Notes: generated by a model from the letters alone, not told the origin. 64,000 nucleotides of DNA from CAYSUS01 sp964434165 (GCA_964434165.1 CAYSUS010000028.1:11355-75354); one strand, 5' to 3'. Positions 17,555 through 25,979 are shown, counted from the stretch's first letter. Numbers and translations: made by a program.

Positions 17555-19033
17555 ATGGCAACGACAAGAGGCACGCGATCCGGCGCGCGAGCGCGCAAGG
17601 ACGCCCCGAATCCCGAGGCGGCGAAATCCAACGGCGAACCCCAGCCCGACAGCCCGGGCCTGGAGGACTACGAAGGCACCGAGCCCCTCTCCCTGGCCGA
17701 GGAGCTGGTGGAGCGGGGTGGCGCCGCCGAGGAGACCGACGAGCGCTACGAGCAGATCAAGCAGTCGGGCGACACGCACATCGCGCGGCTGCAGAAGATG
17801 TCCATGTCCGAGCTGATCGAGGAGGCTCGCAAGGAGAGCCTCACCGACTACATGGGCATGAAGAAGCAGGATCTGATCTTCAAGATCCTCAAGGAGCGGG
17901 TGAAGCTCAACGGCCTGATGTACGGCGAGGGGACGCTGGAGGTCCTCCCCGACGGCTTCGGCTTCCTTCGCAGCCCCGACTACCATTACCTCTCCTGCCC
18001 CGACGACATCTACGTTTCGCCCAGCCAGATCCGGCGTTTCGGGCTTCGCACGGGGTCCGTGGTCTCCGGGCAGATCCGGCCGCCGAAGGAAAACGAGCGG
18101 TACTTCGCGCTGCTGCGGGTCGAGGCGATCAACTTCCAGGACCCGAACCTCCTCTCCCAGAAGGTCTTCTTCGACGACCTCACGCCGCTGCACCCGGACA
18201 AGCGGATCGCGATGGAGACCTCGGCCGACGACCCGAACACCCGCGTGGTGGACTTGATCGTGCCCGTCGGCTTCGGCCAGCGCGGCCTGATCGTCAGCCC
18301 CCCGCGCGCCGGAAAGACGATCCTCATGCAGAAGATGGCCCGGGCGGCCCTGGCCAACTACCCCGACCTGTACGTGTTCATGCTCCTGATCGACGAACGG
18401 CCCGAAGAGGTGACCGACATGGAGCGGCAGGTCAAGGGCAAGAACTGCGAGGTGATCAGCTCCACGTTCGACGAGCCGGCCAGCCGGCACATCCAGGTGG
18501 CCGAGATGGTGCTCGAGAAGGCCAAGCGCATGGTCGAATACGGCTACGACGTGCTAATCTTCCTCGATTCGATCACCCGCCTTGCCCGGGCGTGGAACAG
18601 CGAGTGCCCCCACTCCGGCAAGATCCTCTCCGGCGGCCTGGACGCCAACGCCTTGCAGCGCCCCAAGCGGTTCTTCGGCTCCGCGCGCAAGGTTGAGGAG
18701 GGAGGCTCGCTGACCATCGTCGCCACCGCCCTGATCGACACCGGCAGCAAGATGGACGAGGTGATATTCGAGGAGTTCAAGGGGACGGGCAACCTGGAGA
18801 TCGTGCTCGACCGTCGCCTGGTGGACAAGCGGATCTGGCCGGCCATCGACATCAACCGCAGCGGGACCCGCAAGGAGGAGATGCTCATGGACCCGGAGGA
18901 GCACCGCCGCGTGTGCATCCTCCGCCGCGTGCTCAACGACATGAACCCGCCCGACGCCATGGAATTGCTCGTCACCCGGCTCCAGAAGACCAAGACGAAC
19001 GCCGAGTTCCTGATGAGCATGAACATGAAGTAG
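17555..19033 (+). CDS. rho: Transcription termination factor Rho
   Basis: The protein has 492 residues behind AGGAG. An acidic, low-complexity N-terminal extension of about 85 residues precedes the standard Rho: N-terminal helices ('MSMSELIEEARKESLTDYMG'), the OB-fold RNA-binding domain ('GTLEVLPDGFGFLRSPDYHY'), Walker A 'SPPRAGKTILMQK', 'LLIDERPEEVTDMERQV', Walker B 'VLIFLDSITRLARAWN', and the Q/R-loop region 'RPKRFFGSARKVEEGGSLT' with 'DTGSKMDEVIFEEFKGTGN'. It is a hexameric RNA-dependent ATPase that releases transcripts. In high-GC bacteria such as this, few U-tract terminators are visible, which fits a large role for Rho. Confidence 0.97.
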   Translation: MATTRGTRSGARARKDAPNPEAAKSNGEPQPDSPGLEDYEGTEPLSLAEELVERGGAAEETDERYEQIKQSGDTHIARLQKMSMSELIEEARKESLTDYMGMKKQDLIFKILKERVKLNGLMYGEGTLEVLPDGFGFLRSPDYHYLSCPDDIYVSPSQIRRFGLRTGSVVSGQIRPPKENERYFALLRVEAINFQDPNLLSQKVFFDDLTPLHPDKRIAMETSADDPNTRVVDLIVPVGFGQRGLIVSPPRAGKTILMQKMARAALANYPDLYVFMLLIDERPEEVTDMERQVKGKNCEVISSTFDEPASRHIQVAEMVLEKAKRMVEYGYDVLIFLDSITRLARAWNSECPHSGKILSGGLDANALQRPKRFFGSARKVEEGGSLTIVATALIDTGSKMDEVIFEEFKGTGNLEIVLDRRLVDKRIWPAIDINRSGTRKEEMLMDPEEHRRVCILRRVLNDMNPPDAMELLVTRLQKTKTNAEFLMSMNMK

Positions 19034-19064
19034 ATCCGAGGCGAAGGAGTTCCCACGATTCCGA

Positions 19065-19114
19065 GGTTTCCGAAGTCCCCCAGACTCCAAAAGTCTGTTT
19101 GGCGGAAGTCTGAT
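19065..19114. repeat. Dispersed palindrome, copy 1 (extended, degenerate)
   Basis: GGTTTCCGAAGTCC, CC, AGACTCCAAAAGTCT, followed by a further half-unit GGCGGAAGTCTGA. It lies in the gap between rho and ribH and is the most diverged copy. Confidence 0.5.
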
Positions 19115-19140
19115 TCAACCCCGCCACCGACCCCTCACCA

Positions 19141-19656
19141 TTGCCTCCCGTGCCCAACATCTACGAAGGCCAGCCCAGTGGCCACGACGGCCGATTCGCG
19201 ATCGTCGTGGCCCGCTTCAACCCGTCGATTACCTCCCGGCTCCTGGACGGCGCGGTCCAGACGCTCACGGCGCACGGGGTGGCCGGGGAGCGGATCGACG
19301 TGGCGTGGGTGCCCGGCGCCTTTGAGATCCCCACGGTCGCCGGGCGTCTGGCCCGCAGCGGACGCTACGTGGCCGTGTTGTGCCTGGGGGCCGTGATCCG
19401 CGGCGAGACCACGCACGACCAGCACATCAACCGCGCGGTGAGCATCGCCCTGGCCGAACTGGGGGCGAGCTGCGGGGTGCCGGTGCTCTTCGGCGTGCTG
19501 ACCTGCAACACGCTGGAGCAGGCCGAGGCGCGGAGTGGCGCGCAGCCCGGCACCCGCGGCAAGGATCGGCCGGCAAGCCGCGTGGGCAACAAGGGGAGCG
19601 AGTGCGCCGAGGCGGCGCTGGAGATGGTCGATCTGATGTCCAAGCTCCCCGATTGA
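19141..19656 (+). CDS. ribH: 6,7-dimethyl-8-ribityllumazine synthase
   Basis: The protein has 171 residues from a TTG at 19141 (a GTG at 19150 would serve as well; no strong ribosome binding site is seen for either). Motifs: 'RFAIVVARFNPSITSRLLDG', 'VAWVPGAFEIPTVAGRLA', 'CLGAVIRGETTHDQHI' with the catalytic His, and 'PVLFGVLTCNTLEQAEAR'. It condenses ribityl-aminouracil with dihydroxybutanone phosphate in riboflavin synthesis and forms 60-mer or pentameric shells. Before the conserved GNKG there are about eight to ten extra residues ('GAQPGTRGKDRPAS') compared with common homologs. nusB follows by 6 bases, a widespread arrangement. Confidence 0.95.
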   Translation: MPPVPNIYEGQPSGHDGRFAIVVARFNPSITSRLLDGAVQTLTAHGVAGERIDVAWVPGAFEIPTVAGRLARSGRYVAVLCLGAVIRGETTHDQHINRAVSIALAELGASCGVPVLFGVLTCNTLEQAEARSGAQPGTRGKDRPASRVGNKGSECAEAALEMVDLMSKLPD

Positions 19657-19662
19657 CTCGCC

Positions 19663-20301
19663 ATGCCGCCATCCCGAAGAAGCCAGGAACTGGCCGCGCG
19701 GCTCCTGCGGCGCCGCGCCCGCGAAGCGGCCTTCCAGGTGCTCTACCAGGACGACCTCAACCCGGGGCTGAGCCCCCAAGTGGGCGAGGACTTCGTTCGC
19801 GGCCGACTCAACGCCGCGGCGCTCGTGCAGTTCGCCGACGAGGAGCTCGAGGAGTACCTGCGGGAGTGGTTCCCGGAGGCCGCCGCGGCCGGGGCATTGG
19901 ACGGCGTGCGCGAGGCCCTCCGGCGGATGGCGCGGGAGGGCGCGGGACAGACCCGCGATCGGGCGGCCGCCCTGGCCCGGCAGTTGGTGGCCGGCGTGCG
20001 TCGGCGACGCGCGGAGATCGACCAGGCCCTTCAGCGTGCGGCCCAGAACTGGAGCCTCCAGCGGATGGCCCCCACCGACCGCAACGTCCTCCGCCTGGGG
20101 GCCCTGGAAGTGCTGGAGGGCGACGTGCCGGCCGCCGTGGCGATCGACGAAGCGATCGAGCTGTCCAAGCGGTTCGGCGGAGCCCGCTCACCGCAATTCG
20201 TCAACGGCATCCTGGACCGGCTGTTGCGCGAACGGCAAGACGAAGACGCATCCGCGCGGCGTGTCCACGCGCCGCGCGGGCGTGCGTCGAGCCCGGACTG
20301 A
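19663..20301 (+). CDS. nusB: Transcription antitermination protein NusB (long form)
   Basis: The protein has 212 residues, against about 140 for most NusB. The ends match: 'RLLRRRAREAAFQVLYQDDL' at the N-terminus and 'TDRNVLRLGALEVL', 'AVAIDEAIELSKRFGG', 'QFVNGILDRLLRE' at the C-terminus. The extra length is an Arg/Ala/Glu-rich stretch of about 50-60 residues in the middle (about 55-105) and a short basic tail. NusB binds boxA RNA with S10 and supports rRNA transcription. It is translationally close to ribH and upstream of ftsY. Confidence 0.9.
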   Translation: MPPSRRSQELAARLLRRRAREAAFQVLYQDDLNPGLSPQVGEDFVRGRLNAAALVQFADEELEEYLREWFPEAAAAGALDGVREALRRMAREGAGQTRDRAAALARQLVAGVRRRRAEIDQALQRAAQNWSLQRMAPTDRNVLRLGALEVLEGDVPAAVAIDEAIELSKRFGGARSPQFVNGILDRLLRERQDEDASARRVHAPRGRASSPD

Positions 20302-20449
20302 GCTTGCGAGACGTGCCTTCGCTGGCCGGGGGCATGCATCGTTGACGGGAGAGCGCCGGGACGACAGGGCCCGGCTCGGAACGACGAACGGCCGACCGCG
20401 CGTCGTGCGCATCGACTTGAGCACGGAGAACCGACCGGGGAAGCATCGC

Positions 20450-21382
20450 ATGGGCCTTTTCGACCAATTCAAGCAGGGGCTGCGCAAGACGGCGCAGCTT
20501 CTGAACACCGACGTCCGCGACCTGTTCAAGTCCGAAGGCCGGCTCGTGGACGACGAGTTCCTCGACGAGCTGTTCGCCCTCCTGGTGAAGACGGACATGG
20601 GGGTGAAACCGGCCCAGCAGATCGTCCAGGAGGTGGGGGATACCTTTCGCAGCCGCCGCGTGGAGATGGGCGAGGTGCTGGACCGGGTGAAGGTGAAGCT
20701 CAAGGAGCTCATGCAGCAGCCCGAGGAGCCGATCCAGTTCGCGCCGGAGGGTCCGACCGTGATCATGGTGTGCGGCGTCAACGGCTGCGGCAAGACGACC
20801 TCGATCGCGAAGCTCGCGCGGAGGTTCGCTGACGAGGGAAAGCGGGTCGTGCTCGGGGCGGCCGACACCTTCCGCGCCGCGGCCGTGGAGCAGTTGACCG
20901 TCTGGGCGCAGCGCCTTCGGTGCGAGATCGTCACGGGCCCGGCTGGCAGCGATCCGGCCGCCGTGGCCCACAACACCGTGGCCCAGACCCTGAAGACCGC
21001 GGCCGACGTCTGCGTGGTGGACACGGCCGGACGCCTGCAGACCCAGCAGAACCTGATGCAGCAGTTGGCCAAGATCCATCGCGTGCTGGGCAAGCAGATC
21101 GGCGACGCGCCCCACGAAGTGCTCCTGGTGCTGGACGCGACCACCGGACAGAACGGGATCAGCCAGGCCCGGCACTTCACCGAAGCGGTGCGGTGCACGG
21201 GCATCGTCCTGGCCAAGCTCGACGGCACGGCCAAGGGCGGCGTGGTCGTTGCCATTCGCCAGCAGGTCGGCCTGCCCGTGAAGTACGTCGGCGTGGGCGA
21301 GAAGGCCGAGGACCTGGCGTTGTTCGTGCCGGATGAGTTCGTCGACGCGCTGTTTGAGGACGTCCGCGAGCTGAACCGCTGA
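20450..21382 (+). CDS. ftsY: Signal recognition particle receptor FtsY
   Basis: The protein has 310 residues, start at 20450 behind GGGGAAG. It lacks the long acidic A-domain of E. coli and begins directly with the N-domain ('MGLFDQFKQGLRKTAQLLNT', 'LDELFALLVKTDMGVKPAQQ'). The G-domain has G1 'GVNGCGKTTSIAKLA', 'LGAADTFRAAAVEQL', G3 'VVDTAGRLQTQQNLM', 'LLVLDATTGQNG', G4 'VLAKLDGTAKGG' and 'YVGVGEKAEDLALF'. It is the membrane-docking GTPase for SRP-ribosome complexes. Its partner Ffh is not in the window. Confidence 0.96.
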   Translation: MGLFDQFKQGLRKTAQLLNTDVRDLFKSEGRLVDDEFLDELFALLVKTDMGVKPAQQIVQEVGDTFRSRRVEMGEVLDRVKVKLKELMQQPEEPIQFAPEGPTVIMVCGVNGCGKTTSIAKLARRFADEGKRVVLGAADTFRAAAVEQLTVWAQRLRCEIVTGPAGSDPAAVAHNTVAQTLKTAADVCVVDTAGRLQTQQNLMQQLAKIHRVLGKQIGDAPHEVLLVLDATTGQNGISQARHFTEAVRCTGIVLAKLDGTAKGGVVVAIRQQVGLPVKYVGVGEKAEDLALFVPDEFVDALFEDVRELNR

Positions 21383-21892
21383 CGGCCGTCCGGACAACGC
21401 GCCGGGGACCGCGGTGCGCGCAGGCCCCTTGCGGAATTCTCCCCTGGATCGGGCAGCCGGCTTCTCGCCCATGGCGCCCATGCTGCACGCTTGGGCATCT
21501 CGCGCCAGCGGCGAGAAGGCCGCGCGGTCGTTTGGACGCGGCCCGAGGCCGAACGCCTCCCCCCCTGCCGCGATCCGGGCAGGCACGCCCATCTTCCGGG
21601 CGGGACCGCGGGGGCGGCCGGGCGCGTTGGTCGGCGAAACGGGCGGCAGGGGCCGCCCAGCCCGCAATCTTTGCCGCGCAGCCGGCTCCGCGAGGACTTT
21701 CAGGCGCGATTCTTCGCCTTCCCGCATCAATGGGGAAAGCCGGCAGGGTCGATACTCCAGACAAGACGGACGTCGAGGTCAGACGTACGGGGATTGTGGT
21801 TTCCGCGGAATCCACGCTGGCCCGCCGTTGGTTGACTGGTTCCTCAACCCACCCGTTCACCACCAATTCCCAAACCGTTGGAGTCGAGACCC
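21383..21892. other. 510-base leader region of the porin gene, no gene seen
   Basis: Open frames on both strands are GC artefacts with no recognisable protein and no ribosome binding site. The region presumably holds the porin promoter and a long 5' untranslated region. I see no convincing -35/-10 pair. Confidence 0.35.
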
Positions 21893-23305
21893 ATGAAGCC
21901 CTTGTCTTTGGCCATGGGAGCCGCGCTGGCGTGCATGCTGACGCCGGGCCTCGTCCGGGCCCAGCAGGCGTTCTACGCGCCGAGGATGCAACAGCCGGCT
22001 TCCGTTCAGCCGACCGCCTACCAGCCCAATGACTACGCGTACGCGTATGCCGACGGGAAGGCCCCCAGCGCTTCGCCCAGCGACGCCGCCTCGGCCCCGC
22101 CCGCCACGATGCCCGGCGCAGACTGCGAGAGCTGCGGCCCGGTGGCCTGCGATCCCTGCATGGCCTGTTGCGATCCGGGCGGCGCCGCCTGCGGCGGCCG
22201 GTTTTGCCGCGGCGGCGCGCTGGCCGACCCGTGGACCCTGTTTCCCGAGTTCGAGAGCGGCCTGACGATCGGCGACTGGCTCTCCACGGGCGTGTACGGC
22301 AATGCCTGGGGCGCCCGCGACAACGGCCCGCTGGGCTTCCGCGAAGTGGGCAACGGCTTCACGTCGGATCAGAACTGGCTGTACATCGAGAAGCCCGTCG
22401 ACACCAGCGAGAAGACGTTCGACTGGGGCTTTCGCATGGACTACATGTTCGGGGCCGACGGCCCCGACACCCAGGCCTTCGGCAACAGCCCGTTCGGCTG
22501 GGACAACGGATGGATCAGCTCCGACGACGGGGTTTACGGCTCGGCCATCCCGCAGCTCTACGGCGAGATCGGCATCGGCAAGCTCTCCGTGAAGATGGGG
22601 CACTTCTACACGCTGATCGGTTACGAAGTCGTCCCCGCCCCGGACAACTTCTTTTACTCCCACGCCTACTGCATGTTCTTCGCCGAGCCGTTCACCCACA
22701 CGGGCGTGCTGGGCACCTACGCATTGACCGACGACGTGTCGGTGCACGCCGGGTGGACCACCGCCTGGGACACGGGCTTCGAGAACCCGTCGGGCGCGGC
22801 GCTGTTCCTCGGCGGCGTCAGCACGCCGGTGGGCGAGAAGATCACCTTCACGTGGATCTGCTCGGGCGGTGATAACGGCGTGCTCAACGGCGCCGACCAG
22901 GGCGACCTGTACATGAACAGCTTCGTCGTGGACGTCGCGCTGAGCGACAACCTGAACTACGTCTTCCAGCATGACCTGGGGCTGATTACCAACGCCCCCG
23001 GGGCCAATGCCCAGTGGTACGGGATCAACCAGTATCTGCTTTACCAGCTCAACGATTGCTGGGCCCTGGGCGGGCGCCTGGAGTGGTTCCGCGACGACGA
23101 TGCCGCCCGCGTGCTCGGCACCCCGGCCGACTACTGGGCCATCACCGGCGGTCTGAACTTCAAGCCGCACGCCAACTTCACCATCCGCCCGGAGCTCCGC
23201 TACGACTGGGCCAACGGTCCCTACGCGGCCGGGGCCAGGCCGTTCAACGACGGAGCCGACCGCGAGCAGCTTTCCGGCGGCGTGGACCTGATCTTCACGT
23301 TCTGA
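21893..23305 (+). CDS. Outer-membrane beta-barrel porin (BBP2-like) with Cys-rich N-terminus
   Basis: The protein has 470 residues, start at 21893 (GGAG about 11 bases upstream). A signal peptide ends near residue 24 ('GLVRAQQAF'). The mature N-terminus has a Tyr/Pro/Ala-rich stretch and then a Cys-rich segment ('DCESCGPVACDPCMACC'). From about residue 125 the pattern is of alternating aromatic strands of a large barrel: 'LTIGDWLSTGVYGNAWG', 'FDWGFRMDYMFGADGPDTQ', 'LYGEIGIGKLSVKMGHFYTL', 'LGGRLEWFRDDDAARVLG', ending 'GGVDLIFTF' with a C-terminal Phe. This fits the BBP2 outer-membrane family abundant in planctomycetes. A terminator follows. Substrate is unknown; it is likely a general pore. 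Confidence 0.85.
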   Translation: MKPLSLAMGAALACMLTPGLVRAQQAFYAPRMQQPASVQPTAYQPNDYAYAYADGKAPSASPSDAASAPPATMPGADCESCGPVACDPCMACCDPGGAACGGRFCRGGALADPWTLFPEFESGLTIGDWLSTGVYGNAWGARDNGPLGFREVGNGFTSDQNWLYIEKPVDTSEKTFDWGFRMDYMFGADGPDTQAFGNSPFGWDNGWISSDDGVYGSAIPQLYGEIGIGKLSVKMGHFYTLIGYEVVPAPDNFFYSHAYCMFFAEPFTHTGVLGTYALTDDVSVHAGWTTAWDTGFENPSGAALFLGGVSTPVGEKITFTWICSGGDNGVLNGADQGDLYMNSFVVDVALSDNLNYVFQHDLGLITNAPGANAQWYGINQYLLYQLNDCWALGGRLEWFRDDDAARVLGTPADYWAITGGLNFKPHANFTIRPELRYDWANGPYAAGARPFNDGADREQLSGGVDLIFTF

Positions 23306-23310
23306 ACGGC

Positions 23311-23329
23311 CTCCGGCACCCCGCCGGAG
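23311..23329 (+). terminator. Small hairpin after porin stop
   Basis: CTCCGGC, loop ACCCC, GCCGGAG: a 7-bp perfect stem 5 bases after the porin stop codon. No T-tract follows; the stronger terminator is 40 bases on. Confidence 0.35.
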
Positions 23330-23351
23330 ATCGTCCGGCGAGCCTCCACTG

Positions 23352-23396
23352 ATCGCCGGCCGTGGCGAGTCCGCGGCCGGCGATTTTCCGTTTCTT
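23352..23396 (+). terminator. Rho-independent terminator of the porin gene
   Basis: ATCGCCGGCCG, nine to twelve-base loop, CGGCCGGCGAT: an 11-bp perfect stem followed by TTTCCGTTTCTT. This is the clearest intrinsic terminator in the window and separates the porin from the amtB promoter. Confidence 0.75.
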
Positions 23397-23575
23397 GGGG
23401 TTAGACTGCCGACAGCGTGTCCGAAGTGCCTGTTCGAATAGCGTACGATGCCGAGGAAATGGGCAGGACAATGCCGCCTGGCCACCAGGAAGCCCATTTT
23501 GCGTCCTCGGTGAGGTTTCCTAACTCCGATTTTGGCAAGCACATGCATCGGGGTCGCCCAGCCTGAGGCGCGGCT

Positions 23576-23592
23576 TGGCACATCGGTTGCAT
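23576..23592 (+). promoter_or_regulatory. Sigma-54 promoter for amtB
   Basis: TTGGCAC-ATCGG-TTGCAT. The invariant GG (23577-23578) and GC (23589-23590) are exactly 12 bases apart, as required at -24/-12, and the flanks match the TGGCAC-N5-TTGCA consensus. Transcription would start near 23602, 140 bases before amtB. Sigma-54 control of ammonium transport and P-II genes is well established in other bacteria, where NtrC activates it. I did not find a clear NtrC palindrome upstream. Confidence 0.7.
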
Positions 23593-23743
23593 CCCGTCGT
23601 CGGCGAGTGATTCTGGCTTTCGGCGTGCGGTCCGGGGCGGACTGTCCGCGGACCGGCCATCGATCGAGCGCCTGCCGCTCCGCGCGCCGCGCCGGCTTCG
23701 CCCTGTCAAACCACGTTCGCAGATACGTAGCAAGAGGACCGAG

Positions 23744-25237
23744 ATGAGAGTGCCTACCTCCACGACCTCCCTGGGCCCCTGGCTGCTGGGAATGGCGATC
23801 GTCGGGGCCGGTCTTTGGGTCGCCGGACCGGCCTCGGCGCACGCGTCGCCCAAACCGTTCGACTCCATGAGCCTGGAAGAGAAGGTCGACGTCCTGGCGG
23901 CCTCCGCCATCGAGCTGGATGACGAGGACGGAACGGTCGCCAACAGCAGCCTCTACACCGACTCCAACGCCCTCTGGACCTGCCTGGCCGCGTTCCTGGT
24001 GTTCTTCATGCAAGCCGGGTTCGCCATGGTCGAGTCCGGTTTCACCCGGGCGAAAAACGCCTGCAATATCCTCATGAAGAACCTGATGGACTTCTCCATC
24101 GGCAGCCTGACCTTCTGGCTCGTGGGCTTCGGCTTGATGTTCGGCGCCACGAGCACCGGGCTGTTCGGAACGACGAACTTCTTCTACGACGCAGGCGACA
24201 ACAACTTCAACTGGGCGTTCCTGATCTTCCAGACCGTGTTCTGCGCCACCGCCGCCACGATCGTCAGCGGGGCCATGGCCGAGCGGACCAAGTTCGTCGG
24301 CTACCTGGCCTACACGATCCTGATTACCGTGATCGTGTACCCGATCTTCGGAAGCTGGGCCTGGGGCGGACTGCTCGACGGCGGCGGATGGCTGGAGGAG
24401 CTGGGTTTCCTCGACTTCGCCGGCTCCACGGTCGTCCACTCGATCGGAGGCTGGTGCGCCCTGGCCGGGGCGCTCGTCCTCGGCCCGCGGATCGGCAAGT
24501 ACAAGGGCAACCAGACCAACCCCATCCCCGGACACAACATCCCCCTGGCCGCTCTCGGCGTGTTCATCTTGTGGCTGGGCTGGTTCGGGTTCAACCCGGG
24601 CAGCACCACCGCCGTGGGCGGCGGAAGCTTCGCCTACATCGCAGTGACCACGAACCTTGCCGCCGCGGCCGGGGCCGTGGTCGCCATGTTCACCTCGTGG
24701 ATCGCCTTCAAGAAACCGGATCCCTCGTTCAGTCTCAACGGCGCCCTGGCCGGATTGGTGGCCATCACGGCCGGGTGCGACTGCCTGCCCGCGCACTACG
24801 CGGCCCTGACCGGCGCGATCGCCGGGGCCATCGTGGTCCTCTCGTGCGTGGCCTTCGACCGCATCCGGATCGACGACCCGGTGGGGGCGATCTCGGTGCA
24901 CGGCGTGTGCGGGGCCTGGGGCACGCTGGCGGTCGGGCTGTTCGCCAAGGAAGTGGGACTGCTCGCAGGCGGCGGGGCCGGCCAACTCGTCACCCAGGCG
25001 ATCGGCGTGGCCGCGGCCTTCGCGTGGGCCTTCCCCGTGAGCATGGGCATCTTCCTGGCCATCAAGTACACGATCGGGCTCCGCGTGAGTCCGGAAGAGG
25101 AAATCGAAGGACTCGACCTCACCGAGCACGGCATGTACGCCTACCCGCCCTCGTTCGTGGCGGGCGTGCCCGCCGTGCCGGGCGAGATGGCGACCGCGCC
25201 GCGGCCGAAGCCGGCGGTTGCCGTGGAAGCGGGTTAG
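23744..25237 (+). CDS. amtB: Ammonium transporter
   Basis: The protein has 497 residues. A cleavable signal peptide (about 1-32, 'WVAGPASAHAS') precedes a linker and 11 transmembrane helices. Family motifs: 'VFFMQAGFAMVESGFTRAKN', the first pore His in 'DFAGSTVVHSIGGWCALAGA', 'WLGWFGFNPGST', and the second pore His in 'GAISVHGVCGAWGTLAVGLF'. The C-terminal cytosolic part ('VSPEEEIEGLDLTEHGMYAY') is the segment that contacts P-II. It moves ammonium/ammonia inward under nitrogen limitation. It has a sigma-54 promoter upstream and a P-II gene downstream. The C-terminus has an extra Pro/Ala-rich tail. Confidence 0.95.
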   Translation: MRVPTSTTSLGPWLLGMAIVGAGLWVAGPASAHASPKPFDSMSLEEKVDVLAASAIELDDEDGTVANSSLYTDSNALWTCLAAFLVFFMQAGFAMVESGFTRAKNACNILMKNLMDFSIGSLTFWLVGFGLMFGATSTGLFGTTNFFYDAGDNNFNWAFLIFQTVFCATAATIVSGAMAERTKFVGYLAYTILITVIVYPIFGSWAWGGLLDGGGWLEELGFLDFAGSTVVHSIGGWCALAGALVLGPRIGKYKGNQTNPIPGHNIPLAALGVFILWLGWFGFNPGSTTAVGGGSFAYIAVTTNLAAAAGAVVAMFTSWIAFKKPDPSFSLNGALAGLVAITAGCDCLPAHYAALTGAIAGAIVVLSCVAFDRIRIDDPVGAISVHGVCGAWGTLAVGLFAKEVGLLAGGGAGQLVTQAIGVAAAFAWAFPVSMGIFLAIKYTIGLRVSPEEEIEGLDLTEHGMYAYPPSFVAGVPAVPGEMATAPRPKPAVAVEAG

Positions 25238-25372
25238 ACGTGTGGAATTCCCCGTGGGGAGCCGGTCGCCCCGCGGTTTGACCGGGCCGGCGGGAGTCGT
25301 CCTGCTACGAGGATTCGTCCTCCGCGCAGGCGGCTCCCGCCGAACTCCCCGGCCTCTACGCACGCCTTCCAG

Positions 25373-25402
25373 CCGGGGCCGTGCTCCGACGCACGGCCCC
25401 GG
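25373..25402 (+). terminator. Strong hairpin between amtB and the P-II gene
   Basis: CCGGGGCCGTGC, loop TCCGAC, GCACGGCCCCGG: a perfect 12-bp GC-rich stem 135 bases after amtB and 148 bases before the P-II start. No U-tract follows. It may attenuate read-through so that less P-II than transporter mRNA is made, or stabilise the upstream message. Confidence 0.5.
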
Positions 25403-25549
25403 CCGTCTTGAGGGCGGGCGTTCCACGCGATAGGATGGCCGCAAGACTCGTGTCGAGGCAGGCTGACCCCCGCCCGCTCGTCGCGCAGGGGAACGAGTCT
25501 GGGAAGCCAGAACGGCTAACGCAACCGCACGCTCCAAGAGCCCGCCGTC

Positions 25550-25897
25550 ATGAAGCTGATCGTCGCCATCGTGCAGCCCAACCGCCTGGAGGCGATCAAG
25601 ACCGCCCTGGCCGAGGTCGAAGTCTTCCGGCTGACGGTGATGGACGTGCAGGGCTTCGGGCGGCAGCGCGGCCAGACGGAGATCTACCGCGGCCACGAGT
25701 TCACGGTCGATCTGCTCCGCAAGGTGCAGTTGATGATCGCCGTGAACGAGGAGTTCCTCCAGCCCACCATCGACGCGATTCTCAAGGGCGGTCGCACCGG
25801 CGCTTCGGGCGAGATCGGCGACGGCAAGATCTTCATCCTGCCGCTGGAGGACTGCATCCGCATCCGCACCGGCGAGCGCGGCGGCGAGGCGATCTGA
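25550..25897 (+). CDS. glnK: P-II family nitrogen regulatory protein (GlnK-like)
   Basis: The protein has 115 residues, close to the usual 112. The fold signatures are intact: 'MKLIVAIVQPNRLEAIKTAL', T-loop 'GFGRQRGQTEIYRGHEF', B-loop/nucleotide site 'SGEIGDGKIFILPLED' with the conserved Lys of GDGK, and 'CIRIRTGERG'. It is a trimeric sensor of 2-oxoglutarate and ATP/ADP that plugs AmtB. In E. coli numbering the uridylylated Tyr51 is Phe here (codon TTC), while Tyr46 is kept; Lys85 is replaced by Glu. It is therefore probably regulated by ligands without uridylylation. It lies 312 bases after amtB in the same direction. Confidence 0.93.
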   Translation: MKLIVAIVQPNRLEAIKTALAEVEVFRLTVMDVQGFGRQRGQTEIYRGHEFTVDLLRKVQLMIAVNEEFLQPTIDAILKGGRTGASGEIGDGKIFILPLEDCIRIRTGERGGEAI

Positions 25898-25979
25898 AGC
25901 CGTGATGAACACAGAACGGTCAATTCGATGCTCAGTCCGGCTCGAGCACGTCAGTTCCTCGTCCTGAATTCGTCACTCG

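Noticed and set aside
21857..25912. Very long open frame on the minus strand opposite the porin, amtB and P-II genes
   Set aside because: It is antisense to three well-supported genes; the translation is low-complexity Gly/Arg/Val/Asp with no recognisable domain, as expected from GC-rich third positions.
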